Source of the DNA: JAWKTM01 sp041399085
GTDB lineage: Bacteria; Planctomycetota; Planctomycetia; Pirellulales; Pirellulaceae
Length of the DNA: 64,000 nt
Reading direction: 5' to 3'
Assembly: GCA_041399085.1 (NCBI GenBank)
Contig: JAWKTM010000010.1
Coordinates: forward strand, 109,200 to 173,199
The translations under genes were made by a program, and so were the position numbers. Under the pieces are notes generated by a model, which had not been told where the DNA came from, made no database searches, and saw only the letters and a program-made list of their open reading frames with translations. Shown piece after piece: positions 39,949 through 48,946 of this stretch (position 1 is the first letter of the stretch; each line of letters begins with the position of its first letter).

Positions 39949-40746
39949 ATGCGTCGAGGTCGATTTCAAAATTGCAGCGGCAGTCGTGGCGGACAGTTGC
40001 GCGAGCAGGGTCGCGGACGTTGGCCGCGGCGGAAGCTGGCCGTGGAGTCCTTGGAAAGCCGCCGCTTGTTAGCGGTCGATGTGGCCGCCGTGGCGGAATT
40101 GTTCAGCATGGACGTGAACATCGACGGCGAAGTCTCGCCAATCGACGCCCTGCTGGTCATTAACCACTTGAACGCGAACGCCGCCGGCCCATTGGCCGGA
40201 GCGCCCGCGGTGCTGGACGTGAACGGCGACGGGGAGATCAGCCCCAACGATGTCCAACGCGTTGTGAATCGTCTCAACCTGCAAGGCGCCGGGCGCATCG
40301 GCGCGCTCGACATTTTGGGCGACCAATCCCTGTCGCTGACCGAGGCTCAGCGATCGGCCCTCGATCAGCTAATGACGGATCTAAATTCGCTTCGCGCCGA
40401 GTTCGACATCACGGCCAGCACCGTGGCCTCAATGGTCGGCAACTTTTCTGATTTGTTCGAGAGCGCAACCGCACCTTCCGCCACGGCCGTAACGACGTTG
40501 TTCACGCGCTTCGAAAACGCCACCAGCGACGGGCAGATCTCGATCTTCGAGTTCCTGCAGCTCTCGGGCGACGTGAACGCGGTGCTGTCCAGCGCTGGGT
40601 TATCTCAGCAACAGATCCAAGAAACACTGGGCAGCCTCACTTCGCTGATCCAGGATTCGGGCGTGTCGCTGGACGACTTCGGCGTCATTCTGGACGACGT
40701 GCGGGTGTTGTTCGAGTCGTTCGCTCCGCCAGAACAACAAGGTTAG
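39949..40746 (+). CDS. Secreted dockerin-repeat protein with LESRRLL motif
   Basis: 265 residues from ATG 39949 with GGGAG 8 nt upstream. The N-terminus is very basic and Gly-rich, leading to KLAVESLESRRLLAVD, a variant of the LEPLEDRRLL export motif. Two dockerin-like calcium loops follow at once: MDVNIDGEVSPIDALLVINHLN and LDVNGDGEISPNDVQRVVNRLN. A C-terminal helical domain holds a further EF-hand-like DGQISIFEF. No catalytic domain is evident. It shares the VSPIDAL(L/H)xIN loop with the metalloprotease at 870-3618, so both may bind the same unknown partner. The next gene starts 7 nt after the stop. Confidence 0.8.
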   Translation: MRRGRFQNCSGSRGGQLREQGRGRWPRRKLAVESLESRRLLAVDVAAVAELFSMDVNIDGEVSPIDALLVINHLNANAAGPLAGAPAVLDVNGDGEISPNDVQRVVNRLNLQGAGRIGALDILGDQSLSLTEAQRSALDQLMTDLNSLRAEFDITASTVASMVGNFSDLFESATAPSATAVTTLFTRFENATSDGQISIFEFLQLSGDVNAVLSSAGLSQQQIQETLGSLTSLIQDSGVSLDDFGVILDDVRVLFESFAPPEQQG

Positions 40747-40753
40747 CTCGCCG

Positions 40754-41176
40754 ATGAAATCCCGCACGGAATATCTCACGTTCCAGATCCCGGAGCGCGT
40801 TGGTTTCGTCAACATCACGGCCGAAGTCGAACGCGTTGTGCGTGAAAGCGGCGTGCGCGAAGGGCTGGTTCTGTGCAACGCGATGCACATCACGGCCAGC
40901 GTTTTCATCAACGACGATGAGCGTGGGCTGCACGCCGACTACCGCAAGTGGCTGGAAGAACTCGCCCCGTTCGACGCTTCGCCCCAACGCTACGCTCACA
41001 ACCGCACGGGCGAGGACAATGCCGACGCCCACATGAAACGCCAGATCATGGGGCGCGAGGTGGTGGTTGCCGTTACCGATGGCCGACTGGATTTCGGACC
41101 GTGGGAGCAAATCTTCTACGGGGAATTCGACGGACGTCGGCCGAAACGAGTCCTTATCAAAGTGATTGGCGAGTAA
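40754..41176 (+). CDS. YjbQ/UPF0047 family protein
   Basis: 140 residues. The family core is intact: GFVNITAEVERVV, GLVLCNAMHITASVFINDDERGLHADYRKWLEELAP, YAHNRTGEDNADAHMKRQIMGREVVVAVTDGRLDFGPWEQIFYGEFDGRRPKRVLIKVIG. The conserved His/Asn/Asp cluster (NAHxxH-like HNRTGEDNADAH) is the putative metal or phosphate site. Family members can restore thiamin phosphate formation in E. coli mutants, but the true role is uncertain. It lies in a possible operon with the two following genes. Confidence 0.92.
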   Translation: MKSRTEYLTFQIPERVGFVNITAEVERVVRESGVREGLVLCNAMHITASVFINDDERGLHADYRKWLEELAPFDASPQRYAHNRTGEDNADAHMKRQIMGREVVVAVTDGRLDFGPWEQIFYGEFDGRRPKRVLIKVIGE

Positions 41177-41216
41177 CGGTCGTTGTCGAGCGGGGCGGAA
41201 ATCGACGGTGCAATCC

Positions 41217-41651
41217 ATGCGAATTTTCTTAGCGGGCATTATGCAAGGTTCGCACGTCGGTCTGGTGCTGCACAACCAAGACTATCGCCAACGATTGAAG
41301 TTGTTGTTGCAGGCCGCGCTGCCGGGAGCCGAAGTTTACGATCCGTTGGCGGACCACGCCGATTCACTGAACTACGACGACGCCCTGGCCCGGCAGGTGT
41401 TTCTGCGACACAATCAAATGTGCGGCGAGGTGGATGTGGTGGTGGCGTTCGTCCCGCAGGCTTCAATGGGGACGGCAATCGAGATGTGGGAGGCGCATCG
41501 AGCCGGCCGCGTAGTGCTGACCATCAGCCCGTTGCCGCACAACTGGGCGGTTAAGTTCCTGAGCCATCACATTTTTCCGGATATCGAAACATTCGAGACA
41601 GCGTTGCGGTGCGGCGATGTCGCCCGAATCATCCAAGAGGCGTCGCGGTGA
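41217..41651 (+). CDS. Small nucleoside 2-deoxyribosyltransferase-like protein
   Basis: 144 residues from ATG 41217 (MRIFLAGIMQGSHVGL). The pattern IFLAGIMQGS near the N-terminus and VVVAFVPQASMGTAIEMWEAH resembles the nucleoside deoxyribosyltransferase-like fold, where an Asp/Glu pair acts on N-glycosides (here GTAIEMWEAH would carry the Glu). This is only fold-level similarity. Its stop TGA overlaps the GTG start of rlmN (GTGA), so the two are translationally coupled. Confidence 0.7.
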   Translation: MRIFLAGIMQGSHVGLVLHNQDYRQRLKLLLQAALPGAEVYDPLADHADSLNYDDALARQVFLRHNQMCGEVDVVVAFVPQASMGTAIEMWEAHRAGRVVLTISPLPHNWAVKFLSHHIFPDIETFETALRCGDVARIIQEASR

Positions 41652-42699
41652 AACACCTGCTCGACACAACTGAACAGGAACTGCTTGATTGGCTCAACTC
41701 GCACGGCCACGCGCCATACCGCGCCGGGCAGATTCGACGCTGGGTGTTTGAGAAGCGAGCCGACTCGTTCGCCGACATGTCCGATTTGCCGAAGAAGCTG
41801 CGCGAGGATTTGGCGAACGATTTTTCCTTGTTCAATGCTTCCGTGGCCAAGCACCACCAAGCTGACGACGGCACTGAAAAGCTACTTTTGGGGTTAGCCG
41901 ATGGCGGACGAATTGAGTGCGTGTTGTTGCGGGACGGCCATCGCCGTTCGATTTGTATTAGCACCCAGGTTGGGTGCGCGATGGGCTGTGTGTTTTGTGC
42001 GAGCGGACTGGATGGAGTCGACCGCAACTTGACCACAGGCGAAATCGTCGAGCAGATGCTACGACTGCAAAAGCTGCTGCCGGACGACGAGCGCCTGAGT
42101 CATATCGTGGTGATGGGAATGGGCGAACCGCTGGCCAACCTGGATCGGTTGCTACCAGCGCTGGATCAGGCGAGCAGTCCGCGGGGGACTGGGGATTAGC
42201 CGCCCGTCGCATTACGATTTCCACCGTCGGTTTGCCGCCCGCCATTGATCGGTTGATTGAACGTCAATCGCGATACCATCTCGCGGTCTCTTTGCACGCC
42301 TCGAACAATACGCTTCGTGACCAATTGGTGCCGGTCAACAAGTCGATCGGAATTGAGAATGTGCTGGCCGCTTCGGATCGCTATTTCGAAGCATCGGGAC
42401 GCCGACTCACATTTGAGTATGTGATGCTGGCCGGCATTAATGATCGTCCGGAACATGCTCAGGAATTGGTCGCCTGTCTGCGAGGCCGAGCGGCGCTGTT
42501 GAATGTAATCCCCTACAATCCCGTGGCAGGTTTGCCTTATCAGACGCCCAGCCAAAACGCGATTCGGCGGTTCCGTGAGATCCTCGAGAGCGGCGGGATC
42601 ACCATTCAATTCCGCCAACGCAAGGGCGACGCCATCAACGCCGCCTGCGGCCAGCTTCGACGCAGCGAACCGCCCATCGTGCCGCTGACAGTGGTATGA
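41648..42699 (+). CDS. rlmN: Dual-specificity 23S rRNA/tRNA methyltransferase RlmN (one frame change)
   Basis: Radical-SAM enzyme that methylates adenosine 2503 of 23S rRNA and A37 of some tRNAs. GTG 41648 overlaps the previous stop. The cluster-binding CAMGCVFC (CxxxCxxC) is followed by VVMGMGEPLANLD, RRITISTVGLPPAI, HLAVSLHASNN, LTFEYVMLAGIND and VIPYNPVAGLPYQTPS. The C-terminal FRQRKGDAINAACGQLR carries the methyl-accepting Cys. The frame changes near 42175, in a GC-rich stretch between LDQASSPRG and LAARRITIS. Total length of about 350 residues is normal, so an assembly indel is likely. Confidence 0.93.
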
Positions 42700-42747
42700 G
42701 CTGCCAGTTAATCGTATGGCTTACGCGGGGACGAATCGCTGGCTCCC

Positions 42748-43191
42748 TTAGCCGCGCTCGCGCAATAAATCGCGAATCTCGGTTAACAGTTGTACGTCGG
42801 CTGGCATCGTCGCTGGGGCTGGTACCGTTTCCTCGCGCCGCTTCATCCAGTTGATGGACTTGACAATCATGAATACGGCGAAACCTTGGATTACAAGCGT
42901 GATGAGGGCGTTTACAAACAGCCCGTAGCCGATCACGACGGCCGGGACATCCTTCTCAATCACGACTTGAGTGATGGGGTGCGTCGAACCGGCTGTCAAC
43001 GCTGGGGTCAATTGGTATGAATACGCCGAAAAATCCACGCCGCCGATTAGATATCCCAGCGGCGGCATCATGATGTTGTCGACCAGCGACTTCACCACGG
43101 CTCCGAACGCGGCGCCAATAATAATTCCGACGGCCATATCAATGGCGTTCCCTTTAATGATGAACGTGCGGAACTCTTTGAGTAGCCCCAT
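42748..43191 (-). CDS. mscL: Large-conductance mechanosensitive channel
   Basis: 147 residues, intact, with AAAGGA before the ATG. The N-terminal MGLLKEFRTFIIKGNAIDMAVGIIIGAAFGAVVKSLVDNIMMPPLG is the conserved gate helix and loop of MscL. The second membrane helix GYGLFVNALITLVIQGFAVFMIV is followed by the cytoplasmic helix ending VQLLTEIRDLLRERG. It opens at near-lytic membrane tension to release solutes on osmotic downshock. It complements the MscS-type channel at 6013-9633. Confidence 0.96.
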   Translation of the reverse strand: MGLLKEFRTFIIKGNAIDMAVGIIIGAAFGAVVKSLVDNIMMPPLGYLIGGVDFSAYSYQLTPALTAGSTHPITQVVIEKDVPAVVIGYGLFVNALITLVIQGFAVFMIVKSINWMKRREETVPAPATMPADVQLLTEIRDLLRERG

Positions 43192-43269
43192 AAACGGTCC
43201 TTTGTGATAGTTCAGCGTGAGAATGAATTACGTCCGGCGAGAGATCATAGTGCCCGCCGATGAATCCGG

Positions 43270-44193
43270 TCAATCTGACTTTGCCCCGTCAACCGACTCG
43301 CGTTTCGTGTGCCAACGCCACTCGTCCAAGTTCACGAACGACAGCCAGCCCAAAATCATGACCCACTGAAACAGGAATAGATGCATCGTCAACTCGATGC
43401 CCAGGTGCAGGGCCAGCGCGGCCAATAATGCTGGCTTTCGTGTCCAGCGAAACCACACCGCGACCGGGACGATGGCTTCAATTCCCAAAGCCGTCCAAGT
43501 GATTGTCTTGACCAGCACGATGTTGTCCAGCCAGGTGGACGGGAAAGTCATCCGGCCGAAATGATCCACGGTCGCGAACACATAGTACATGGCCGTCCCG
43601 TCGTGCCAGGTGCTTCCCTGTAATTTGTTCCAAGTGGCGGACGCATAAATGACGGCCATCTGAAGCTGAATCAGTCGTAATGCCCAGCAGTCGGCGGACG
43701 TTACCGGACGATGCGCATGCGAGTTTCTTCGCAGCCACACCCAACTGGCCCCTAGTGGCAGAAACGTCATCCAGAACGCCAAGGCTCGAAACAGCGTATC
43801 CTCTCCATCACATAACAAAGGATTCCGCTGCTGAAAGGAGACCAGCCACACGAAAAGACATAACGTTTGTAGACGCGGCCACCAGCCGACGAGCAGTAAG
43901 GCTGTGTGAATTAGCATCACACATAAACAGGATCGCACGACGGTCGGCGTGTTGGGCAACAGTTTTAATAGTGACCAGCGTGTGGCCGTCGCTTGCGAAA
44001 TCCGCTCGGCCGTTCCTTTGGTGAGCACTCCCTGGTCGCTGAACCACAATCCCGCGTCGGCCAACCAGATGCTGACGTAGACCAGCATGAGGAAAGCGAA
44101 GCCGATGCGCAGTACAGGCACAATGCGCGGGTCGTTTGACTCGAACAAAAACCGATCCGTCGTTCGCCGTACTGCCATTACCTTTCCGCTCAT
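43270..44193 (-). CDS. HTTM-like integral membrane protein
   Basis: 307 residues from ATG 44193, which overlaps the upstream stop by 4 nt (ATGA). About seven to eight hydrophobic segments, including VLRIGFAFLMLVYVSIWLAD, VRSCLCVMLIHTALLLVGWWP and LLAALALHLGIELTMHLFLF. The phrases ATWNKLQGSTWHDGTAMYYVF and LGIEAIVPVAVWF are typical of the HTTM (horizontally transferred transmembrane) domain related to vitamin K-dependent gamma-carboxylase. Catalytic activity is not implied. It is translated together with the gene just upstream (44190-44849). Confidence 0.85.
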   Translation of the reverse strand: MSGKVMAVRRTTDRFLFESNDPRIVPVLRIGFAFLMLVYVSIWLADAGLWFSDQGVLTKGTAERISQATATRWSLLKLLPNTPTVVRSCLCVMLIHTALLLVGWWPRLQTLCLFVWLVSFQQRNPLLCDGEDTLFRALAFWMTFLPLGASWVWLRRNSHAHRPVTSADCWALRLIQLQMAVIYASATWNKLQGSTWHDGTAMYYVFATVDHFGRMTFPSTWLDNIVLVKTITWTALGIEAIVPVAVWFRWTRKPALLAALALHLGIELTMHLFLFQWVMILGWLSFVNLDEWRWHTKRESVDGAKSD

Positions 44194-44849
44194 GGCTCGT
44201 ATCGGCGACTCACGAGTGAGCGACTCGATATCAGCCAAGTGGCTTCATCGTGCGGAGGCAGTGGTGTGTGTTTCTCCACGGCCATCTGCATGCTGTTGAC
44301 GAACAGTTCCACATGACGGGCCGCTGGCTTCGTCGCATCCGCATCTGAATCGTCTTCGCCGTCCACGGAGATCATTGGCGGCAGATAGTCCGTTTCTAAC
44401 ACGGGGGATTCGCCCGCCGTGGGCGGCACGGTCCTCGCCAGATAATCAGCCAAGTCTTCCGCGGCCGGACGATTTTCGGGCAGACGAAGCCGATTGAAAT
44501 AGTTGATGTAGCGAAAACGACGGAACTTATCGCCAGATCCGACTTCGCCCCACGCTGGCGAAAACCACATGAGCTCGCGACCGTCGTCGAGCGTTACGAC
44601 GGCGCCGATCGAGCCGTTGTCGAGCTCGGGATCAGGAGCGAACATGCCCCAACCGTCTTGTGATAACCCCAACTGTTGATAGACAGTCGTTACGGCGTGC
44701 TTGGGACCAGCGGCCCATGTCCACTCGTAAGGCAGATTATCCAATAGGAGTCCGCCCGCCATGATCGCCGCGAACAGCCGCACCATCCAGCGCCATCGAG
44801 GCCCAGACTGGATTGGTGCGGACGGGTCAGACTTCGGCGACTCCAACAT
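44190..44849 (-). CDS. Membrane-anchored partner of the HTTM protein
   Basis: 219 residues from ATG 44849. One N-terminal membrane segment (MVRLFAAIMAGGLLLDNLPY) precedes a soluble domain with the phrase LGLSQDGWGMFAPDPELDNGSIGAVVTLDDGRELMWFSP. WGMFAPDP-type segments recur in proteins coded beside HTTM genes, where they follow the membrane protein as a fused or separate domain. The stop overlaps the HTTM start (ATGA), supporting a two-component complex. A TTG start at 44876 is also possible. Function unknown. Confidence 0.8.
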   Translation of the reverse strand: MLESPKSDPSAPIQSGPRWRWMVRLFAAIMAGGLLLDNLPYEWTWAAGPKHAVTTVYQQLGLSQDGWGMFAPDPELDNGSIGAVVTLDDGRELMWFSPAWGEVGSGDKFRRFRYINYFNRLRLPENRPAAEDLADYLARTVPPTAGESPVLETDYLPPMISVDGEDDSDADATKPAARHVELFVNSMQMAVEKHTPLPPHDEATWLISSRSLVSRRYEP

Positions 44850-44909
44850 ATAAACCGGCGAATGAACATGGGGCAAGCCAACTCGTTCGCGACGATGCGA
44901 TGTTCAAGT

Positions 44910-46694
44910 CTACTCGCGCTTTAAGCCAAACGCCGTGTAATGTAGACCGGTTTCGTCGTTAATTAGCAACGCTCCGGTTGGCGCGAGATAGCGGGCGATC
45001 GCGGCGAATGGCGGCAATTCGTTCGCTTCCAACGCCTCGTGAATCGCACGGAAAAAGCCGTTATTCTCGGCCGCCGAGGAAAGCCGCCCGCGAGTCGATT
45101 CACTGGTTGCCAATTCATATAACAGTCGCATACCTTCCTCGGGCCGGCTGAACGACACGAGTGCGGGCTTTTCGCCTTGTGAGTGTTGTTTGAACTTGCT
45201 GGCGATCAGTTTGAAATCCAGTTCTCCGGCCAAGGACGAGTCGTTCTTGCTGGAAGCCACCACTTCTTCGAAGAACCTCACACTATCCGTCAAAATCACG
45301 TAATCCCCGAGAATCCCTACCAGCGGTTCGGGCCGGCGGAACAAGTCGTTTCCTTCCAGTCGCTCGCGGCGTTCGCGAGCGCGTCGGCCACCGGGCTCGA
45401 AACGATAATACGTCGCGCCGCGATGAGATTTCTTCTCGGCGTTCGGAGCGACCTTGGCTAACAGCTTGTCGAGCGTGCCGGAGAAAGTTTTTCCGTCCTT
45501 CATCTTGAACGCCAACATGGTGGATTGGCTGTTCAGCCGCGCCGGCTTCTCGAACCATGTGACCAAAGTCATGCGGCCATCGAATTGGTCGAGAAAATCT
45601 TGTTGAAGGTCAAGGCCCAAAGGTTCGTTGATACGAGCATCGATATCAAACAGCATCGCCCCTTCGCCGCGAAAGGCGTCGTACACGGGCATCAAGGCGT
45701 CGAACGTCTGCTGGCCATTCCAATGCAACGTCGTATAACTGGCCACGTCCGACGGCACCCAATTTTCTGGGGTGATATCGCCGGGCTCCAAAGCAATCAT
45801 CTTCAATACGCCTTCGCGCGGCGTCTGCATCATCACATGCAAATGCATGATCGAGTCGAATTCTTCGGTGGCCAAGATCATGCTGCCGCCAATGGCCTGC
45901 AAACCATCCACACCCAGCGCCGGCAAAATCGCCAAGCCCGCCGCGGCCGTGAGATTGCCCCGCGTCAGTCGCTTTACCAAGTCGATCGGCTCAACGAACC
46001 AAGTGATTTGCGGCCGTTCCTCCTTCGTGCCTTGCGAACGGCTCATGATTGTGGTGAAGCGACGGTTATCGGCCAGCGTCTCGGCCTGTTCGCCGTCCCA
46101 TACGTTCAGCATTTGCTTCGTCAATGCGACGTCGCTGGAAATAACAATCGTGGCTTCGCGAATGAAGTAGGCGGGGTTTGTCGTCTCACCGGTTTCAAAC
46201 ACCTTCAATTCGGTGTCGCGATACGATTCGGTTCTGACCGTAGCGCCGTCGGCCACGGCTCGATCACGGGCAAAGCCGAGCAAACGCTCCGCAATCGGCA
46301 GGTTCTCGCCCGCTTCAAGAATCACGGCCACGGCCGGCTGACCCTGTTCCGGCGCGACGAACGCGACGCACATCTCGCCGCGCGGGATCGACAGCAGCTC
46401 GTCCAGCGACATGCCCAGTTCGCCTTGGGCATCGGCGAAAGCCTGCGTCAGCGATCCATATAGATGGGCGAGCAGCGGTTGAATCTGCTCGTCGCGAGCC
46501 ATGCGTCCGCCCGATGTTTCGCGGAAAGCCTCAACCAACTCGGGCGCGCTATGCACTCGCAGATATGCCATTGTGCTCCGCGGCAACAGCTTCGGGGCCG
46601 CCGGTCGCTCGGCCAACGCCGAAAGCGGCAACACCCACAGTCCAATCAACAGCAGACACCGGCCTTGCCAACGCAAACAGCAATTTGATAGCAC
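44910..46694 (-). CDS. Exported hypothetical protein of about 594 residues
   Basis: GTG 46694 with AAGGA 8 nt upstream. The signal peptide CLLLIGLWVLPLSALA is followed by a large domain with repeated, weakly similar halves: TMAYLRVHSAPELVEAF and YTTLHWNGQQTFDALMPVY; also MCVAFVAPEQGQPAVAVILE and MTLVTWFEKPARLNSQSTMLAFKM. This internal duplication is like planctomycete DUF3352-type proteins. The frame is intact. The end FAAIARYLAPTGALLINDETGLHYTAFGLKRE is typical of those families. No known enzyme motif. Role unknown; periplasmic or extracellular. Confidence 0.75.
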   Translation of the reverse strand: MLSNCCLRWQGRCLLLIGLWVLPLSALAERPAAPKLLPRSTMAYLRVHSAPELVEAFRETSGGRMARDEQIQPLLAHLYGSLTQAFADAQGELGMSLDELLSIPRGEMCVAFVAPEQGQPAVAVILEAGENLPIAERLLGFARDRAVADGATVRTESYRDTELKVFETGETTNPAYFIREATIVISSDVALTKQMLNVWDGEQAETLADNRRFTTIMSRSQGTKEERPQITWFVEPIDLVKRLTRGNLTAAAGLAILPALGVDGLQAIGGSMILATEEFDSIMHLHVMMQTPREGVLKMIALEPGDITPENWVPSDVASYTTLHWNGQQTFDALMPVYDAFRGEGAMLFDIDARINEPLGLDLQQDFLDQFDGRMTLVTWFEKPARLNSQSTMLAFKMKDGKTFSGTLDKLLAKVAPNAEKKSHRGATYYRFEPGGRRARERRERLEGNDLFRRPEPLVGILGDYVILTDSVRFFEEVVASSKNDSSLAGELDFKLIASKFKQHSQGEKPALVSFSRPEEGMRLLYELATSESTRGRLSSAAENNGFFRAIHEALEANELPPFAAIARYLAPTGALLINDETGLHYTAFGLKRE

Positions 46695-46949
46695 GCTCTT
46701 GTTCCTTAAGTTTTGCGGGACGGGTTCGTTGCGACGGGAAGCAAACCGGGCGCCCCTCGCCACCTCGGCCAGCGGTGGGTTATACGATTTCTAACGAATA
46801 CCCGGCCGCAGCGGCGATCGTTTCACGCTCGTATCGCCGATTCGCGGCGTTGTCTTCGACCGCGGCGTAGAATTCGCTTGCCAGGCTGGGATATTGCATC
46901 GACAATGGCCTGTGCTGACCGAATTCACCCATCAGGGAGAACGCTGACG

Positions 46950-47816
46950 ATGACTACTGCCGCCGACAGTTTCAAGCCACAACGGGTTGGACCTTCCACC
47001 ATCTCGCGGATCGCCGTCGTATTGCTTGGCGGTTGCCTTGTGCTCGGACTGGCGTCGCCCGCAGCAGCTCAGATCGGTGTCGGAACGTTGCCCAACGGCG
47101 CGACGACCGGCGGCGGCATCAATGCGGGAACTGGGTCGAACGTCGGCACCACGCAGGGGTTGTCCCAGAGCGGACAGATTCAAAGCTCGGCTGCGATCCA
47201 ACGCGATCAGGCGGCATTCATTGGACGCAACGGCGGCGAACATCCACGGAGCTTGGCGTCGGCCATTCCGACCAGCGTCAATTCGCAGTTCACGCCCAAC
47301 ACCGGAACAACGCTCGGCGGTTTTGGCGGCGCGGGCTCGCTCGGCACGATCGGAACCCTGGGCAGCTTTAGCGGGCTGAACAGCCGCGGTTTCGGGGCGA
47401 CCGGATTGGGCGGCGGGTTCGGCTCTCCGCTCGGCGCGAACCAATTCGGAACGCAGCTAAATCGTGGCGGAGCCCAACAGTTCGGGGCTCAAGGCCAAGC
47501 CTCGATTCGCACGCGTTCGGCGATTGCCTTCGAGCCAGTGCGATTACCGGCCACGGTGGTTACGCAGCGTTTCGCCGATCGACTGGGACGCATCCCGCGG
47601 CTCGGCCCGGTCGATGGCGTGCAGGTTGGCATGGATGGCGAAGTCGCCGTGCTTACTGGGGCAGTGGCGAGCCAGCGGGATCGTGACCTAATCGGCCAAT
47701 TGGCCCTCTTGGAGCCTGGAATCCGGTCCGTTCGAAACGAGTTACTCGTCGCGCCTCCCGCAGGCGTGAACCCGCCGTTGGAAACTCCGGCAGCGCCGCC
47801 GCTGCCGACGCCGTAG
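46950..47816 (+). CDS. Exported BON-domain protein
   Basis: 288 residues from ATG 46950 with AGGGAGA about 9 nt upstream. The signal peptide (IAVVLLGGCLVLGLASPAAAQ) leads to a Gly/Thr/Ser/Asn-rich low-complexity region of about 130 residues. A BON-like domain follows at about residues 190-270: VQVGMDGEVAVLTGAVASQRDRDLIGQLALLEPGIRSVRNELLV. BON domains bind membranes or phospholipid and occur in osmotic-stress proteins such as OsmY and in secretin-associated proteins. The last 164 nt overlap the 3' end of the lipoprotein gene on the other strand. Confidence 0.8.
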   Translation: MTTAADSFKPQRVGPSTISRIAVVLLGGCLVLGLASPAAAQIGVGTLPNGATTGGGINAGTGSNVGTTQGLSQSGQIQSSAAIQRDQAAFIGRNGGEHPRSLASAIPTSVNSQFTPNTGTTLGGFGGAGSLGTIGTLGSFSGLNSRGFGATGLGGGFGSPLGANQFGTQLNRGGAQQFGAQGQASIRTRSAIAFEPVRLPATVVTQRFADRLGRIPRLGPVDGVQVGMDGEVAVLTGAVASQRDRDLIGQLALLEPGIRSVRNELLVAPPAGVNPPLETPAAPPLPTP

Positions 47817-48684
47817 CCGCCGCGACCGTGGCGCCGGGAGCGTATGGATTTGTGGCCAAGTTAGCCGCGCCGTAAGTGGTCGCGGCCGTCGCGCCTTGGG
47901 GAATCCAAGCCGAGTTGACCGAGGCAAGTGGCGTTGGCGAAGGCTGACTGACCGCTCGGCTCAATGAACGTGGCATGTTGATCGTCGTCGTCCGGTTGTC
48001 GGTGGTGATTTCGCCCGGGCGAAGCGAGACGTTGTTATTCGGCTGTCGCGTGATCGGTTGCTGATAGGCGACCTGGTTCACGTTGCTCGCGGGATTCTGT
48101 CCGGCTTGCTGTGTTTCGGGGGCTTGCTCGTCGTTCGCCTTGCGTCGGCCAGGCAAGATGTTGGCCGTTTGATTGCCGACCACTTTATGGCCGCCGGTCG
48201 AGGCAAACACTGGCAGCAGGCTGATCTGCCGCTCTTCGCCGCCCACATGATCCCACGGAACCCAAACGCTGTAAGACGCGCCGATCTCCGTTTCGCTGAA
48301 ATGCTGGGTGAACTGTTGGGGCGAGAATACAAAGCGGCGATCCGGCGGCCGATTGCCTTTCTTCTTGTCGGTGTCGTCATAACCGTAGATCACTAATTGC
48401 CCTTCGACGGGGATCGCTTGGTTTTTGGCGTTGAAGAAGTAGATGCGTCCGCCAAATCCGCGCGTGGGCTGCTTGCCGGGCGTGGTGAGCACCGAGTCGG
48501 TCCAGATCACGGCCATCCGCGCCGGTTGCTCATATTTGCTTTCGGCAAGCTCTTCCTCGGAACTGCTCCACGGCATCTTCAGCGACGGCGTTTTCCACGT
48601 GGCGCAGCCGCTGGACAGCGTCGCCAGCGCAAGCACCAGTCCCGTCGTCATAACCGAATAACCAGACTTTCGGGTCGCCAGCAT
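47653..48684 (-). CDS. Lipoprotein, about 343 residues
   Basis: The signal peptide ends in the lipobox LATLSSGC (Cys about 27). The mature part starts ATWKTPSLKMPWSSSEEELAESKYEQPARMAVIWTDSVLTTPGKQPTRGFGGRIYFFN and continues with VEGQLVIYGYDDT and a Gln/Asn/Ala-rich C-terminal half. The last 40 residues (VTRFERTGFQAPRGPIGRLG) look natural for this family as I know it, although they lie antisense to the BON domain. Outer-membrane-side anchored protein of unknown role, possibly linked to the secretin coded about 400 bp away. Confidence 0.75.
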   Translation of the reverse strand: MLATRKSGYSVMTTGLVLALATLSSGCATWKTPSLKMPWSSSEEELAESKYEQPARMAVIWTDSVLTTPGKQPTRGFGGRIYFFNAKNQAIPVEGQLVIYGYDDTDKKKGNRPPDRRFVFSPQQFTQHFSETEIGASYSVWVPWDHVGGEERQISLLPVFASTGGHKVVGNQTANILPGRRKANDEQAPETQQAGQNPASNVNQVAYQQPITRQPNNNVSLRPGEITTDNRTTTINMPRSLSRAVSQPSPTPLASVNSAWIPQGATAATTYGAANLATNPYAPGATVAAATASAAAALPEFPTAGSRLREARRVTRFERTGFQAPRGPIGRLGHDPAGSPLPQ

Positions 48685-48700
48685 CCGTGCTGCTCCTAAT

Positions 48701-48758
48701 TTGGAGTGCGGTGATTCATCACCGCTATTTGTTTGGAGTGCGGTGATTTATCACCGCT
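48701..48758. repeat. Two tandem hairpins, TTTGGAGTGCGGTGAT-TN-ATCACCGCT
   Basis: Each hairpin has an 8-bp stem GCGGTGAT/ATCACCGC with a 2-nt loop, and is preceded by TTGGAGT. The units repeat about every 30 bp. They lie just upstream of the lipoprotein start, on its 5' side. Confidence 0.75.
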
Positions 48759-48819
48759 TTGTGAGTTGGGGGAACCGCTGATTGACGCTGAGGACCCGTC
48801 CTCCAGCAAGTTACCAAAT

Positions 48820-48890
48820 CGCTTGTAGCGGTAGGGGGCAAGCCCTCCGGTTTCGCGTTACCGGACGGCTCGCGCCGTTCCGCTAAAACG
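48820..48890. repeat. Palindromic intergenic repeat, GGCGCGAGCCGTCCGG family, copy 3
   Basis: Reverse orientation relative to the copies at 20529 and 20692: CGCTTGTAGCGGTAGGG at the left and CGGCTCGCGCCGTTCCGCTA at the right. The three copies share both arms. Confidence 0.75.
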
Positions 48891-48946
48891 ACAAGTTGAT
48901 TCCTAAAGGTTCACTAACAAAAGCCAAGCGTACGGGAGAGCCAATT

